Shown here: in pieces, positions 42,021 to 49,074 of the stretch
Position numbering within the stretch: position 1 is the stretch's first letter
How the letters are laid out: every line of letters begins with the position of its first letter
The notes under the pieces: generated by a model
Told to the model about the DNA's origin: nothing
The model's input: only the letters and a program-made list of their open reading frames with translations
Databases searched by the model: none
DNA from: Oscillospiraceae bacterium
GTDB taxonomy: Bacteria; Bacillota; Clostridia; Oscillospirales; Acutalibacteraceae
Length of the DNA: 49,074 nt
Direction of reading: 5' to 3'
Assembly (NCBI GenBank): GCA_003514385.1
Contig: DOQR01000004.1
Span: 1 to 49,074 of the forward strand
Position numbers and translations under genes: made by a program

Positions 42021-43439
42021 TTGAAAAGACGGCTGGCGGCGCTGATACTTGTGCTTTGCCTGCTCGCGCTGGCTTTTACCGGGTGCAGCGGCACGAAGAT
42101 GAAATCGCCCACGGGACTTATGCGTCCTCCGCTTTCGGCGGGCGTTGACAGCGAACTTAAAAGTGCATTCCTTTCTGCCGCGACCGGCAAGGGAAAGGCG
42201 GCGTCCGCGTCCGAAATTTCTCTGATATCTCCGCTTTCTGGAGATCACCGCTCCGCCTTCGTGCTTCACGATATAGATAACGATGGGGTCAATGAGGCTC
42301 TTGTATTTTATAAGCTCGAAAGCGAACCGTCAAAAGAGCATATGAATGTGCTCGACAATGTCAACGGCAAGTGGGTCTCTGTAAATGACTTTTCGGGTAC
42401 GGGTACGGGTGTCAACTTCATCAGCTTCGTGCAGATGACGGAAACGGGATGCCCTGCGATACTTGTTTCGCAGAGCCTATATGAAAACGACGCGAGCAAA
42501 ATACTCTCGGTCTATGTCTGTACCGGAAACGAAGAAAAGCTTACGGTGAAGAATGTCTGCACCGAGGTGTATTCTATTATGGAGAATGTCGATGTTGATT
42601 CTGACGGTCTGCTTGACATATTCCTCATTCAGCAGGATTTGACAAATAACAATTCACCGCGATCGACAGCAAAAGTATTCAAGATGAACGCCTCGGGCAC
42701 TCTCGATGAGTTCGGCACCGCAAAGCTCGACGGCGGAATCAGCAAATATTGCTCGATTCAGACGGACAAAGTCAGTCCCTCATCGCCGCTTAGAATATAT
42801 GTCGACGCTATAAAAGGCGAAGATCATGCGATAACCGAAGTACTCTTCTGGAGCGCTTCGAGCAAATCGCTAGTTACCCCGATGTTCAGCCTCGACACGC
42901 AGTCAAATATGTTTACGGCGCGCTCGGAACTGCTCGCTTCGCAGGATTATGACGGAGACGGAATAATAGAAATACCGAGCCAGCGCCCGCTGCTCGGCAG
43001 TCGAAAATACGAATCTCCAAAGAATATGTATGAGCAGATGAATGTTACAAGCTGGATTGAAGTGCGTTCATCGAAGGACTTTGAATTTACCGAGACGCTC
43101 GTCAACGCAAGCGATTCGTATATACTCGATCTCAAACCGCTTGAAAATATCATGGGTGAGTTCACCGTGTATTCCTACAACAATACGCATACATGGATAT
43201 TTAAAGAATACAGCGCAAGGTACGAGACTGCCGGCGATGACCTTTTTGCTATAATCTGCACAACAAAAGACAGTGCAAACAAAAAGGGCGTGAAATCTGA
43301 AAACTATCTTATAGAGAACGATGACGGAACGGTCGTTTATTTTGAATCCCGCGAAAAGGGTGCAAAGGCAGGAATAACCGTTAAATCAATAGAACCGTAC
43401 ATCAAGATATTCAAGGATAAGGAGTTGGCAGCAAAATGA
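42021..43439 (+). CDS. Lipoprotein with three DxDxDG calcium-type loops, FG-GAP/VCBS-like
   Basis: 472 residues from a TTG at 42021, chosen because GGAG lies 8 nt upstream and the protein then begins MKRRLAALILVLC, a proper signal sequence with lipobox AFTGC (Cys 22). Three loops of the calcium-binding DxDxDG type are spaced about 110 residues apart: DIDNDGVNE (84), DVDSDGLLD (191) and DYDGDGIIE (309). This is as in beta-propeller FG-GAP repeats. The gene overlaps the response regulator gene by 4 nt (ATGA), so the lipoprotein is made together with the two-component pair and may present a signal to the kinase (inference). No known family name. Confidence 0.82.
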   Translation: MKRRLAALILVLCLLALAFTGCSGTKMKSPTGLMRPPLSAGVDSELKSAFLSAATGKGKAASASEISLISPLSGDHRSAFVLHDIDNDGVNEALVFYKLESEPSKEHMNVLDNVNGKWVSVNDFSGTGTGVNFISFVQMTETGCPAILVSQSLYENDASKILSVYVCTGNEEKLTVKNVCTEVYSIMENVDVDSDGLLDIFLIQQDLTNNNSPRSTAKVFKMNASGTLDEFGTAKLDGGISKYCSIQTDKVSPSSPLRIYVDAIKGEDHAITEVLFWSASSKSLVTPMFSLDTQSNMFTARSELLASQDYDGDGIIEIPSQRPLLGSRKYESPKNMYEQMNVTSWIEVRSSKDFEFTETLVNASDSYILDLKPLENIMGEFTVYSYNNTHTWIFKEYSARYETAGDDLFAIICTTKDSANKKGVKSENYLIENDDGTVVYFESREKGAKAGITVKSIEPYIKIFKDKELAAK

Positions 43440-44137
43440 AAAAAGTTCTCGTAGCCGAGGATGAGTCCTCAATCAGAGAGTTTGTGGTTATCAACCTCAA
43501 GAGAAACGGCTATGATGTTGTCGAAGCGGCGGACGGCGCTCAGGCTATTGAAAAATACAAAGCCTGTAACGGCGATATCGATGTTGCCATCCTTGATATA
43601 ATGATGCCGTATGTCGACGGACTTGAGGTCTGCAAGCAGCTGCGCGCGATGAACGCAAACCTCGGCATAATAATGCTGACAGCCAAGACTCAGGAGATGG
43701 ACAAAGTTTCAGGACTGCTCATAGGCGCAGACGACTATGTAACAAAGCCGTTTTCGCCGTCTGAGCTTATGGCTCGCGTCGATGTGCTCTATCGCCGCGT
43801 AGAGATGAGCGCCGGGCTTGCGGACAGCTCCCATGCGAATGTCATAACCTCCGGCGAGTTTGAGCTCAATATGAGAAACAGGACGCTTACCAAGAACGGC
43901 ATCCCGATAGAACTCACGCAGGTTGAGTTCCAGATAATGGAATACTTTTTTACCAACCAGGACGCGGCACTTTCGAGAACGGATATCCTTGAAAAAGTCT
44001 GGGGCAGCGACTACTTCGGCGAAGAGAAGATAGTCGATGTCAACATACGCAGACTGCGAATGAAAGTCGAGGACAATCCGTCCGCACCCAAGCATCTGCT
44101 GACGATGTGGGGCGTCGGATACAAATGGATAGCTTGA
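43436..44137 (+). CDS. OmpR/PhoB-family response regulator
   Basis: 233 residues. The receiver domain (1-120) has the acidic pair in AEDESSIRE, the phosphorylated Asp in VAILDIMMP, and Lys in DDYVTKPF. The C-terminal winged helix (about 135-233) ends with RRLRMKVEDNPSAPKHLLTMWGVGYKW. It binds DNA when phosphorylated by the kinase encoded next. Targets unknown. It starts inside the end of the lipoprotein gene. Confidence 0.96.
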   Translation: MKKVLVAEDESSIREFVVINLKRNGYDVVEAADGAQAIEKYKACNGDIDVAILDIMMPYVDGLEVCKQLRAMNANLGIIMLTAKTQEMDKVSGLLIGADDYVTKPFSPSELMARVDVLYRRVEMSAGLADSSHANVITSGEFELNMRNRTLTKNGIPIELTQVEFQIMEYFFTNQDAALSRTDILEKVWGSDYFGEEKIVDVNIRRLRMKVEDNPSAPKHLLTMWGVGYKWIA

Positions 44138-44171
44138 ATTAATTAAAAAAACACGAGAGGGGGCAGGCAAA

Positions 44172-45644
44172 GTGAAAAAAATCGGCGGCATAACAAAACG
44201 ATGGCTGAAAGATATATTCAGCGTCATTTTGGTGCTCGTGCTCTCCGTTTCGGTCGCGGCCTGTCTCTTTATAAGAACTTATTACTATACATCGATAAAA
44301 AATGTGCTCGAGACTAACTCGGGCGAACTTATAACCACTTTCTTTAATATTTACGGCGCAAACAGCGAAGACGGATTTGCGATTGCCGGCAGAGAGTTTA
44401 TCGAAAACTGCGGTATGCTCGATCTAATGGAGATATGGATAATCGACAACAGCGGAAATGTGCTATTGTCCTCAAGCGGATTTGAAGTCTCACCTCAGCA
44501 GAATATGCCGGATTTTATCGAGGCGATGAATTCGGCTTCAGGAAAGGCTACTTGGGTCGGAAAGCTCAGCACCGGCGAAAAGATAATGGCAATGACCGAG
44601 TCGGTTATGAATACCGACGGCACGGCTGCGGGCGCTATAAGATATATTGTCTCACTCGAAGATGTCGATTCGCAGATAGGCTTCTCGTGCCTTATAATCG
44701 GACTGATAGCCGCGGTTATCATTGCCGTATCAACGATACTCGGACTTGTATTTACTCGGTCTATAGTAAGACCGCTGAGAAATATCGGCAATGTCGCGGG
44801 CAAAGTCGCGGACGGCGACCTCAGCGCCCGAATCGAAAACTACAAATACGATGATGAAATAGGTGAGCTCTGCGGCAAGATAAATAACATGATTGATGAG
44901 CTCAACGATGCCGACAGGCTTAAAAATGACTTCATCTCGACCATATCGCATGAGCTCCGCACTCCGCTTACTTCCATAAAAGGCTGGGGCGAAACGCTTA
45001 TGCAGGTCGGCGATACCGATCCTGCGCTGACAAAACGCGGCATGAGCGTTATAATCAGCGAGGCGTCGCGTCTCTCCGGCATGGTTGAAGAGTTACTTGA
45101 TTTCTCAAAGATTCAGAGCAACCGCATGAATCTTCAACTCAAGAAGATAGATGTTCTTGCCGAACTCGATGAGACGGTGTTCACATTCAGAGAGCGTGCC
45201 ATAAAAGAGGGTATAGAGATAATATACAACGCCCCAGAGCTGCCCGCGCCGATGGAGGCGGACGAAGACAGAATACGTCAGGTATTCATCAATATTTTTG
45301 ACAACGCCATCAAATATAACTACCATGGCGGCAGAGTAATTGTGCTCGCTCAGATAACCAGCCCGACCGTGCTTGAAATATCAATAAGCGATACAGGCAG
45401 AGGCATATCTCCGGAAAATCTTCCGCGAGTAAAAGAAAAGTTCTATAAAACGGATAATACCGTTGCGGGTTCGGGAATCGGACTTGCCGTAGCGGATGAA
45501 ATAGTCAAACTTCACGGAGGAACCCTCAATATCGACAGTATTCTCAACGAGGGAACCACCGTAACGATAACGCTGCCGATAGAAGCAGTGACCTATACAG
45601 ACGAAAAGGAAGTACACGATGAAGAAGCAAAAAACTCAAACTAA
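44172..45644 (+). CDS. Sensor histidine kinase
   Basis: 490 residues from a GTG at 44172 after GAGAGGGGGC. Two membrane helices (about 15-37 and 168-192) bracket a 130-residue extracytoplasmic sensor region. HAMP (about 192-245), HisKA with the phosphorylated His in ISHELRTPLTSIKGW, and the ATP-binding domain follow (N-box NIFDNAIKYN, DTGRGISPENLPR, GSGIGLAVADEIV). The overall plan resembles WalK/PhoR-type kinases without a PAS. The 3' end overlaps the start of the DUF1385 gene by 26 nt, so both may be translated from one message. Confidence 0.95.
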   Translation: MKKIGGITKRWLKDIFSVILVLVLSVSVAACLFIRTYYYTSIKNVLETNSGELITTFFNIYGANSEDGFAIAGREFIENCGMLDLMEIWIIDNSGNVLLSSSGFEVSPQQNMPDFIEAMNSASGKATWVGKLSTGEKIMAMTESVMNTDGTAAGAIRYIVSLEDVDSQIGFSCLIIGLIAAVIIAVSTILGLVFTRSIVRPLRNIGNVAGKVADGDLSARIENYKYDDEIGELCGKINNMIDELNDADRLKNDFISTISHELRTPLTSIKGWGETLMQVGDTDPALTKRGMSVIISEASRLSGMVEELLDFSKIQSNRMNLQLKKIDVLAELDETVFTFRERAIKEGIEIIYNAPELPAPMEADEDRIRQVFINIFDNAIKYNYHGGRVIVLAQITSPTVLEISISDTGRGISPENLPRVKEKFYKTDNTVAGSGIGLAVADEIVKLHGGTLNIDSILNEGTTVTITLPIEAVTYTDEKEVHDEEAKNSN

Positions 45645-46650
45645 ATACGGCTCCGTCGGCGGTCAGGCGCTGATGGAAGGCATAATGATGAACGGACCCA
45701 AGGGCAAGGCAATGGCGCTCAGAATGCCCGACGGCAGTATCTCGGTCGAGAAAAAGACATTCAATTCAATTAAAGATAAGAATAAATTCTTCGCTCTGCC
45801 GATGATACGCGGCATAGTCAATTTTGTCGAAGCTCTTATTTTCGGCTACAGATGTCTCATGGAGTCAGCTGAAAAGACCGGAATGGATCTCGGCGAGGAA
45901 GAGGAAAATATGTCGAAGCTCGACCGCTGGATAACCGATCACTTCGGTGAAAAAATGATGAATGTCATCGGCGCGATATCAATGGTACTCGGCTTCGCGC
46001 TTGCATTTGCGCTGTTTGTGTGGATGCCGTCGTTCCTGTTTGATTTGATAAATAAATGGACTGGCGAGCACATCTCAATGCTCCGCACCATATTTGAGGG
46101 CTTGCTCAGAATAATCATATTTGTCGTCTATATGGTGGCAGTCTCCAAAATGAAAGAGATAAAGCGCGTCTATATGTATCACGGCGCAGAACATAAGTCG
46201 ATATTCTGCTATGAGAGCGGCGAAGAGATGACGGTCGAAAATGTCAGAAAACAGAGCCGTTTTCATCCGCGCTGCGGCACGAGCTTTATCTTTGTTATGA
46301 TAATACTCAGCATTTTAGTCTCGTCTTTAGTAGCGTTGGTTTTCCCGGCTCTTACGCATATTCGCCCCGTGTGGATCTGTGTCAAGGTGCTCATAATGCC
46401 GATAGTTATGGGACTCGGCTATGAGTTCATCAGATACGCCGGCAGGCACGACAATCTTTTTGTCAAGATACTTTCGGCTCCTGGACTTTGGATGCAGCGC
46501 ATAACCACTGCAGAGCCCGACGACAGCATGATAGAGGTCGGAATAGCGGCGATAAACGCAGTTGTTCCTCACCCGGAGGAGAAAAAAGAGAATATCAAAG
46601 AAGTCGGCGAGACCGAAAACATATCCGAAGAGAACGGCGAAGAAAACTGA
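45619..46650 (+). CDS. DUF1385 membrane protein
   Basis: 343 residues. The N-terminal YGSVGGQALMEGIMMNGPKG and the central YMYHGAEHKSIFCYESGE are the family hallmarks; the latter's His, Glu and His are typical. SRFHPRCGTSF follows. Four or five hydrophobic segments lie between about 110 and 285, and the C-terminus is charged and acidic. The function is unknown, but in Firmicutes it is often next to prmC, as here (40 nt). The start codon lies inside the end of the histidine kinase gene. Confidence 0.93.
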   Translation: MKKQKTQTKYGSVGGQALMEGIMMNGPKGKAMALRMPDGSISVEKKTFNSIKDKNKFFALPMIRGIVNFVEALIFGYRCLMESAEKTGMDLGEEEENMSKLDRWITDHFGEKMMNVIGAISMVLGFALAFALFVWMPSFLFDLINKWTGEHISMLRTIFEGLLRIIIFVVYMVAVSKMKEIKRVYMYHGAEHKSIFCYESGEEMTVENVRKQSRFHPRCGTSFIFVMIILSILVSSLVALVFPALTHIRPVWICVKVLIMPIVMGLGYEFIRYAGRHDNLFVKILSAPGLWMQRITTAEPDDSMIEVGIAAINAVVPHPEEKKENIKEVGETENISEENGEEN

Positions 46651-46690
46651 TATAAGCTTTCGTGAAACATTCTGAAAGGGGATATAAGCC

Positions 46691-47533
46691 ATGACAGCTG
46701 AACAGGTACTCAGAACGGCGGCGGAGAAGCTCAGGGCGGCGCAGATAGAAAATGCATCATTTGATGCGTCCTGTCTTGTTGAGAATATCACCGGGCTTTC
46801 GCGAACGAAAATAATGCTTTGCGACGATGATATTGCCGATGAGCAGGCTGAACTTGTTGAGCGTGCGGTTTTGCGCCGTATATCCGGCGAACCGCTTCAG
46901 TATATCCTCGGCGAATGGGACTTCTTCGGCAGAACGTTTGAAGTCGGCGAGGGCGTGCTCGTCCCGCGACCCGAGACGGAATTGCTTGTTGAGCTGGCGC
47001 TTGAGAAGCTTCGCAATGTCAGATATCCGGTGGTGTTTGATCTCTGCGCAGGAAGCGGATGTGTCGGGCTTACGATTGCCGCCGAGCGGCCGGATGCCCA
47101 TGTGTGGCTTTTTGAAAAATACGACGAAGCTTTTCACTATCTCAAACGCAATATCAAAAAGCTCGGGCTTACAAACGTGCAGGCGGTTCAGCATGATATA
47201 ACTCTCGGCTACGACGACAAAATCTTCGAAACGCCTGATCTTATAGTTTCAAATCCGCCTTATCTCAGAACGGATGAACTCGGCGGACTTTCAACAGAGG
47301 TCATGCACGAGCCTGTCACTGCGCTTGACGGCGGGACGGACGGCGTCGATTTCTATCGTATAATTGCTTCACGCTGGCTGCCGAATGTCAATAAACACGG
47401 CGGAATAATCTTTGAATGCGACCCGTCGCAGACACTTAAAATTGCAGATATGCTCATGCCGTATGCAATGCGGGTGAAAATCGTAACTGATATATTCGGA
47501 CTTCAGCGTGCCGTATATGCAGACATATTCTGA
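46691..47533 (+). CDS. prmC: Release factor glutamine methyltransferase
   Basis: 280 residues. An N-terminal helical domain is followed by a Rossmann-type methyltransferase: VLVPRPETELLVE, DLCAGSGCVGLTIA for SAM binding, and SNPPYLRTDEL, in which the NPPY motif contacts the target glutamine. It methylates the GGQ glutamine of peptide release factors, improving termination. The ribosome-binding site is AAAGGGGAT. Confidence 0.97.
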   Translation: MTAEQVLRTAAEKLRAAQIENASFDASCLVENITGLSRTKIMLCDDDIADEQAELVERAVLRRISGEPLQYILGEWDFFGRTFEVGEGVLVPRPETELLVELALEKLRNVRYPVVFDLCAGSGCVGLTIAAERPDAHVWLFEKYDEAFHYLKRNIKKLGLTNVQAVQHDITLGYDDKIFETPDLIVSNPPYLRTDELGGLSTEVMHEPVTALDGGTDGVDFYRIIASRWLPNVNKHGGIIFECDPSQTLKIADMLMPYAMRVKIVTDIFGLQRAVYADIF

Positions 47534-47553
47534 AGCGGAAAGGAATTTAATCA

Positions 47554-48267
47554 ATGATCTTATCTCTCCTGAGAAACGGATTTTCAATAGATGTGCTTAT
47601 AGGCTTGTGCGCAAGCGCGTTTGTTGTGTTCTGCACTATGCCGATACATGAGTACGCCCATGCACTTGTCGCGACAAAGCTCGGCGACGACACCCCGAGG
47701 CTCAGCGGGCGACTTACACTCAATCCCATGGCGCATATTGATATTCTCGGCGCCGCAATGATATTGCTCGTCGGTTTCGGCTATGCAAAGGCTGTGCCGG
47801 TGAACCCGCGAAATTTCAAGAATCCCAAGGCGGGTATGGCGCTGACGGCGGCTGCAGGTCCGATTTCGAACCTTTTAATGTCGATTATCTTTATCCTGCT
47901 GTCGAATGTCGCGTTCATTGTCTATTGCAATACGAACGACTCTACCGTCGCGAAAGTAACTTTTCTGTTCTTTTTCTATGCCGCGATGATAAATATCAGT
48001 CTTGCGGTTTTCAATCTTATTCCGATTCCGCCGCTTGACGGCTCGCGTATAATAGGACTCTTTATTCCGAACAAAGTATACTATCAGATAATGAAATATG
48101 AACGTTATATCATAATGGTCGTATTTCTTCTGCTTGCGTTCGGCTGGCTCTCGACTCCGCTGTCGTGGCTTACCGATAAAGTTCTCTATGGTATATCATG
48201 GCTTGTTTCAAAGCCGTTCGGCGAATACGGCGATATGTTCATGCAGATAGTTTCATCCGCAATGTGA
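47554..48267 (+). CDS. M50-family (site-2 protease-like) membrane metalloprotease
   Basis: 237 residues, mainly membrane-embedded. MPIHEYAHALVATKLGD contains the zinc-binding HEYAH with catalytic Glu. The second conserved site, NLIPIPPLDGSRI, supplies the third zinc ligand Asp. There is no PDZ domain, so it is the small YwhC-like type. It cleaves membrane-embedded substrates; the target here is unknown. Seven nt ahead of scpA, an arrangement common in Firmicutes. Confidence 0.94.
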   Translation: MILSLLRNGFSIDVLIGLCASAFVVFCTMPIHEYAHALVATKLGDDTPRLSGRLTLNPMAHIDILGAAMILLVGFGYAKAVPVNPRNFKNPKAGMALTAAAGPISNLLMSIIFILLSNVAFIVYCNTNDSTVAKVTFLFFFYAAMINISLAVFNLIPIPPLDGSRIIGLFIPNKVYYQIMKYERYIIMVVFLLLAFGWLSTPLSWLTDKVLYGISWLVSKPFGEYGDMFMQIVSSAM

Positions 48268-48274
48268 GGTTTTT

Positions 48275-48985
48275 ATGGAGACTCTTTCTTATAAAATTGA
48301 ATCTTTTGAGGGCCCGATGGATCTCCTTCTGCACCTCATCAGCAAGCATAAGGTCAGGATCGAAGATGTTCCGATAATGGATCTCATCAACCAGTATCTT
48401 GATTATATGAAAAAACTTAAAGAAGAAAATCTCGAAGTCGCGAGCGAATTCCTTGAAATGGCGGCACGTTTGGTGTATATTAAGACTGTATCGCTTCTTC
48501 CCGTCCACGAGGAGGCGGACAGGCTCGCAGAAGAGCTCCGCGGCGAGCTCACGGAGTACCGCGACTGCCAGCTTATGGCGGGCAAGCTTGCGGAGCAGGC
48601 GAACGGATTCAACTTCTTTTCGCGTGAACCGCAGGAAATCGATGTCGATATGACATACACGAGGCTTCATGAGCCGTCCGAGCTTTACAAAGCTTATATG
48701 GCGGCAGTCGGAAAAGGCAAGCGCAAATTACCGCCGCCCGTTGAAGCTTTTTCGGGAATAATCGCAAAAAAGATAGTTTCAGTCTCGTCGAGGTTTTCTT
48801 ATATACTCAGAAAACTCGGCAGGAACAAAAAGCAGAAATTCATATCTTTCTTCGAGCGTTCAACTTCGCGCTCGGAGATGGTCGCAACCTTTATGGCGAT
48901 GCTCGCGCTCGTCAAGTCGAAAAAGGTTGAGATAAACGGTGACGGCGGCGATGCCGAAGTTACTTTGATAACGGACAGACGATGA
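48275..48985 (+). CDS. scpA: Segregation and condensation protein A
   Basis: 236 residues, the kleisin of bacterial SMC. YKIESFEGPMDLLLHLISKHKVRI is the conserved start that meets the Smc neck. The central region has LEMAARLVYIKTVSLLP, the C-terminal winged helix ends in TFMAMLALVKSKKVEI. With ScpB and Smc it forms condensin for chromosome segregation. Confidence 0.97.
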   Translation: METLSYKIESFEGPMDLLLHLISKHKVRIEDVPIMDLINQYLDYMKKLKEENLEVASEFLEMAARLVYIKTVSLLPVHEEADRLAEELRGELTEYRDCQLMAGKLAEQANGFNFFSREPQEIDVDMTYTRLHEPSELYKAYMAAVGKGKRKLPPPVEAFSGIIAKKIVSVSSRFSYILRKLGRNKKQKFISFFERSTSRSEMVATFMAMLALVKSKKVEINGDGGDAEVTLITDRR

Positions 48986-49006
48986 GATTTTGAGGGGAGA
49001 ATCAGC

Positions 49007-49074
49007 TTGACATTCAATCAGATGCGCGCCGCGGCGGAGGCTATACTTTTTGCGGCGGGCGAGCCGGTAGAAAC
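49007..49074 (+). CDS. scpB: Segregation and condensation protein B (start only)
   Basis: A TTG at 49007 with GAGGGGAG upstream opens a frame that runs off the window: 22 codons containing AAAEAILFAAGEPVE, which is the conserved N-terminal helix of ScpB. Its position right after scpA supports the call. Only the first winged-helix segment is visible. Confidence 0.88.
   Translation, partial: MTFNQMRAAAEAILFAAGEPVE

Overview
The window looks like chromosome from a strictly anaerobic, fermentative member of the Clostridia, probably Oscillospiraceae-like and gut-associated. This is inferred from gene content: a Rex-AdhE fermentation module, a sensory-type [FeFe] hydrogenase, FeoAB, ECF transporter S components, the DUF1385-PrmC and M50-ScpA-ScpB neighbourhoods, sugar-amine catabolism, and base composition near 50% GC. 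No phage, transposase, integrase or CRISPR array was seen. No stretch above about 300 bases lacks a gene or gene remnant.

Left part (1-10253, all minus strand). A compact seven-gene run reads rex, adhE, an aminoglycoside-phosphotransferase-like kinase, two tandem thioredoxin-fold [2Fe-2S] ferredoxins, a PAS-containing sensory [FeFe]-hydrogenase homologue and a SpoIIE/PP2C phosphatase that runs off the window. Gaps are 21 nt or less. An 11-bp-arm perfect palindrome lies upstream of rex. Behind it are a LysR regulator with a YfcE-type phosphoesterase, and a diacylglycerol-kinase-family lipid kinase.

10.4-18.7 kb: a HAD nucleotidase, feoAB divergent from a DtxR/MntR-type regulator, a two-part dehydrogenase with a zinc-ribbon-like tail, and a copper module (csoR, copA). 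The copper promoter carries its operator inside the spacer. copA ends in a CopZ-like domain that has its own ribosome-binding site and ATG.

18.7-24.7 kb: a tRNA cluster (Gly-TCC, Arg-TCT, His-GTG, Gln-TTG), a MATE transporter with a DUF3592-like protein, a two-subunit aconitase X (AcnX) pair, and a GrpB/UPF0157-pyrophosphatase fusion.

24.7-36.1 kb: a ROK kinase with NanE, a DUF2804 protein, an MBOAT-DHHW acyltransferase pair, a secreted purple-acid-phosphatase-like enzyme, NagB, a decayed alpha-L-fucosidase remnant, a surface protein with a Lys/Ser/Thr-rich stalk, and CoaX with a probable pantothenate ECF S component. The sugar genes suggest use of host-type amino sugars.

36.1-49 kb: a PflX-like radical SAM protein with ProC, a TIM-barrel sugar isomerase with a GH13 glucosidase, a TatD-linked radical SAM protein with an ECF S component, and a lipoprotein/response-regulator/histidine-kinase operon. 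The kinase gene overlaps DUF1385, followed by PrmC, an M50 protease, ScpA and the start of ScpB. Most likely new biology: the redox/hydrogen-sensing operon at the left edge, the nested CopZ, and the calcium-loop lipoprotein two-component operon.
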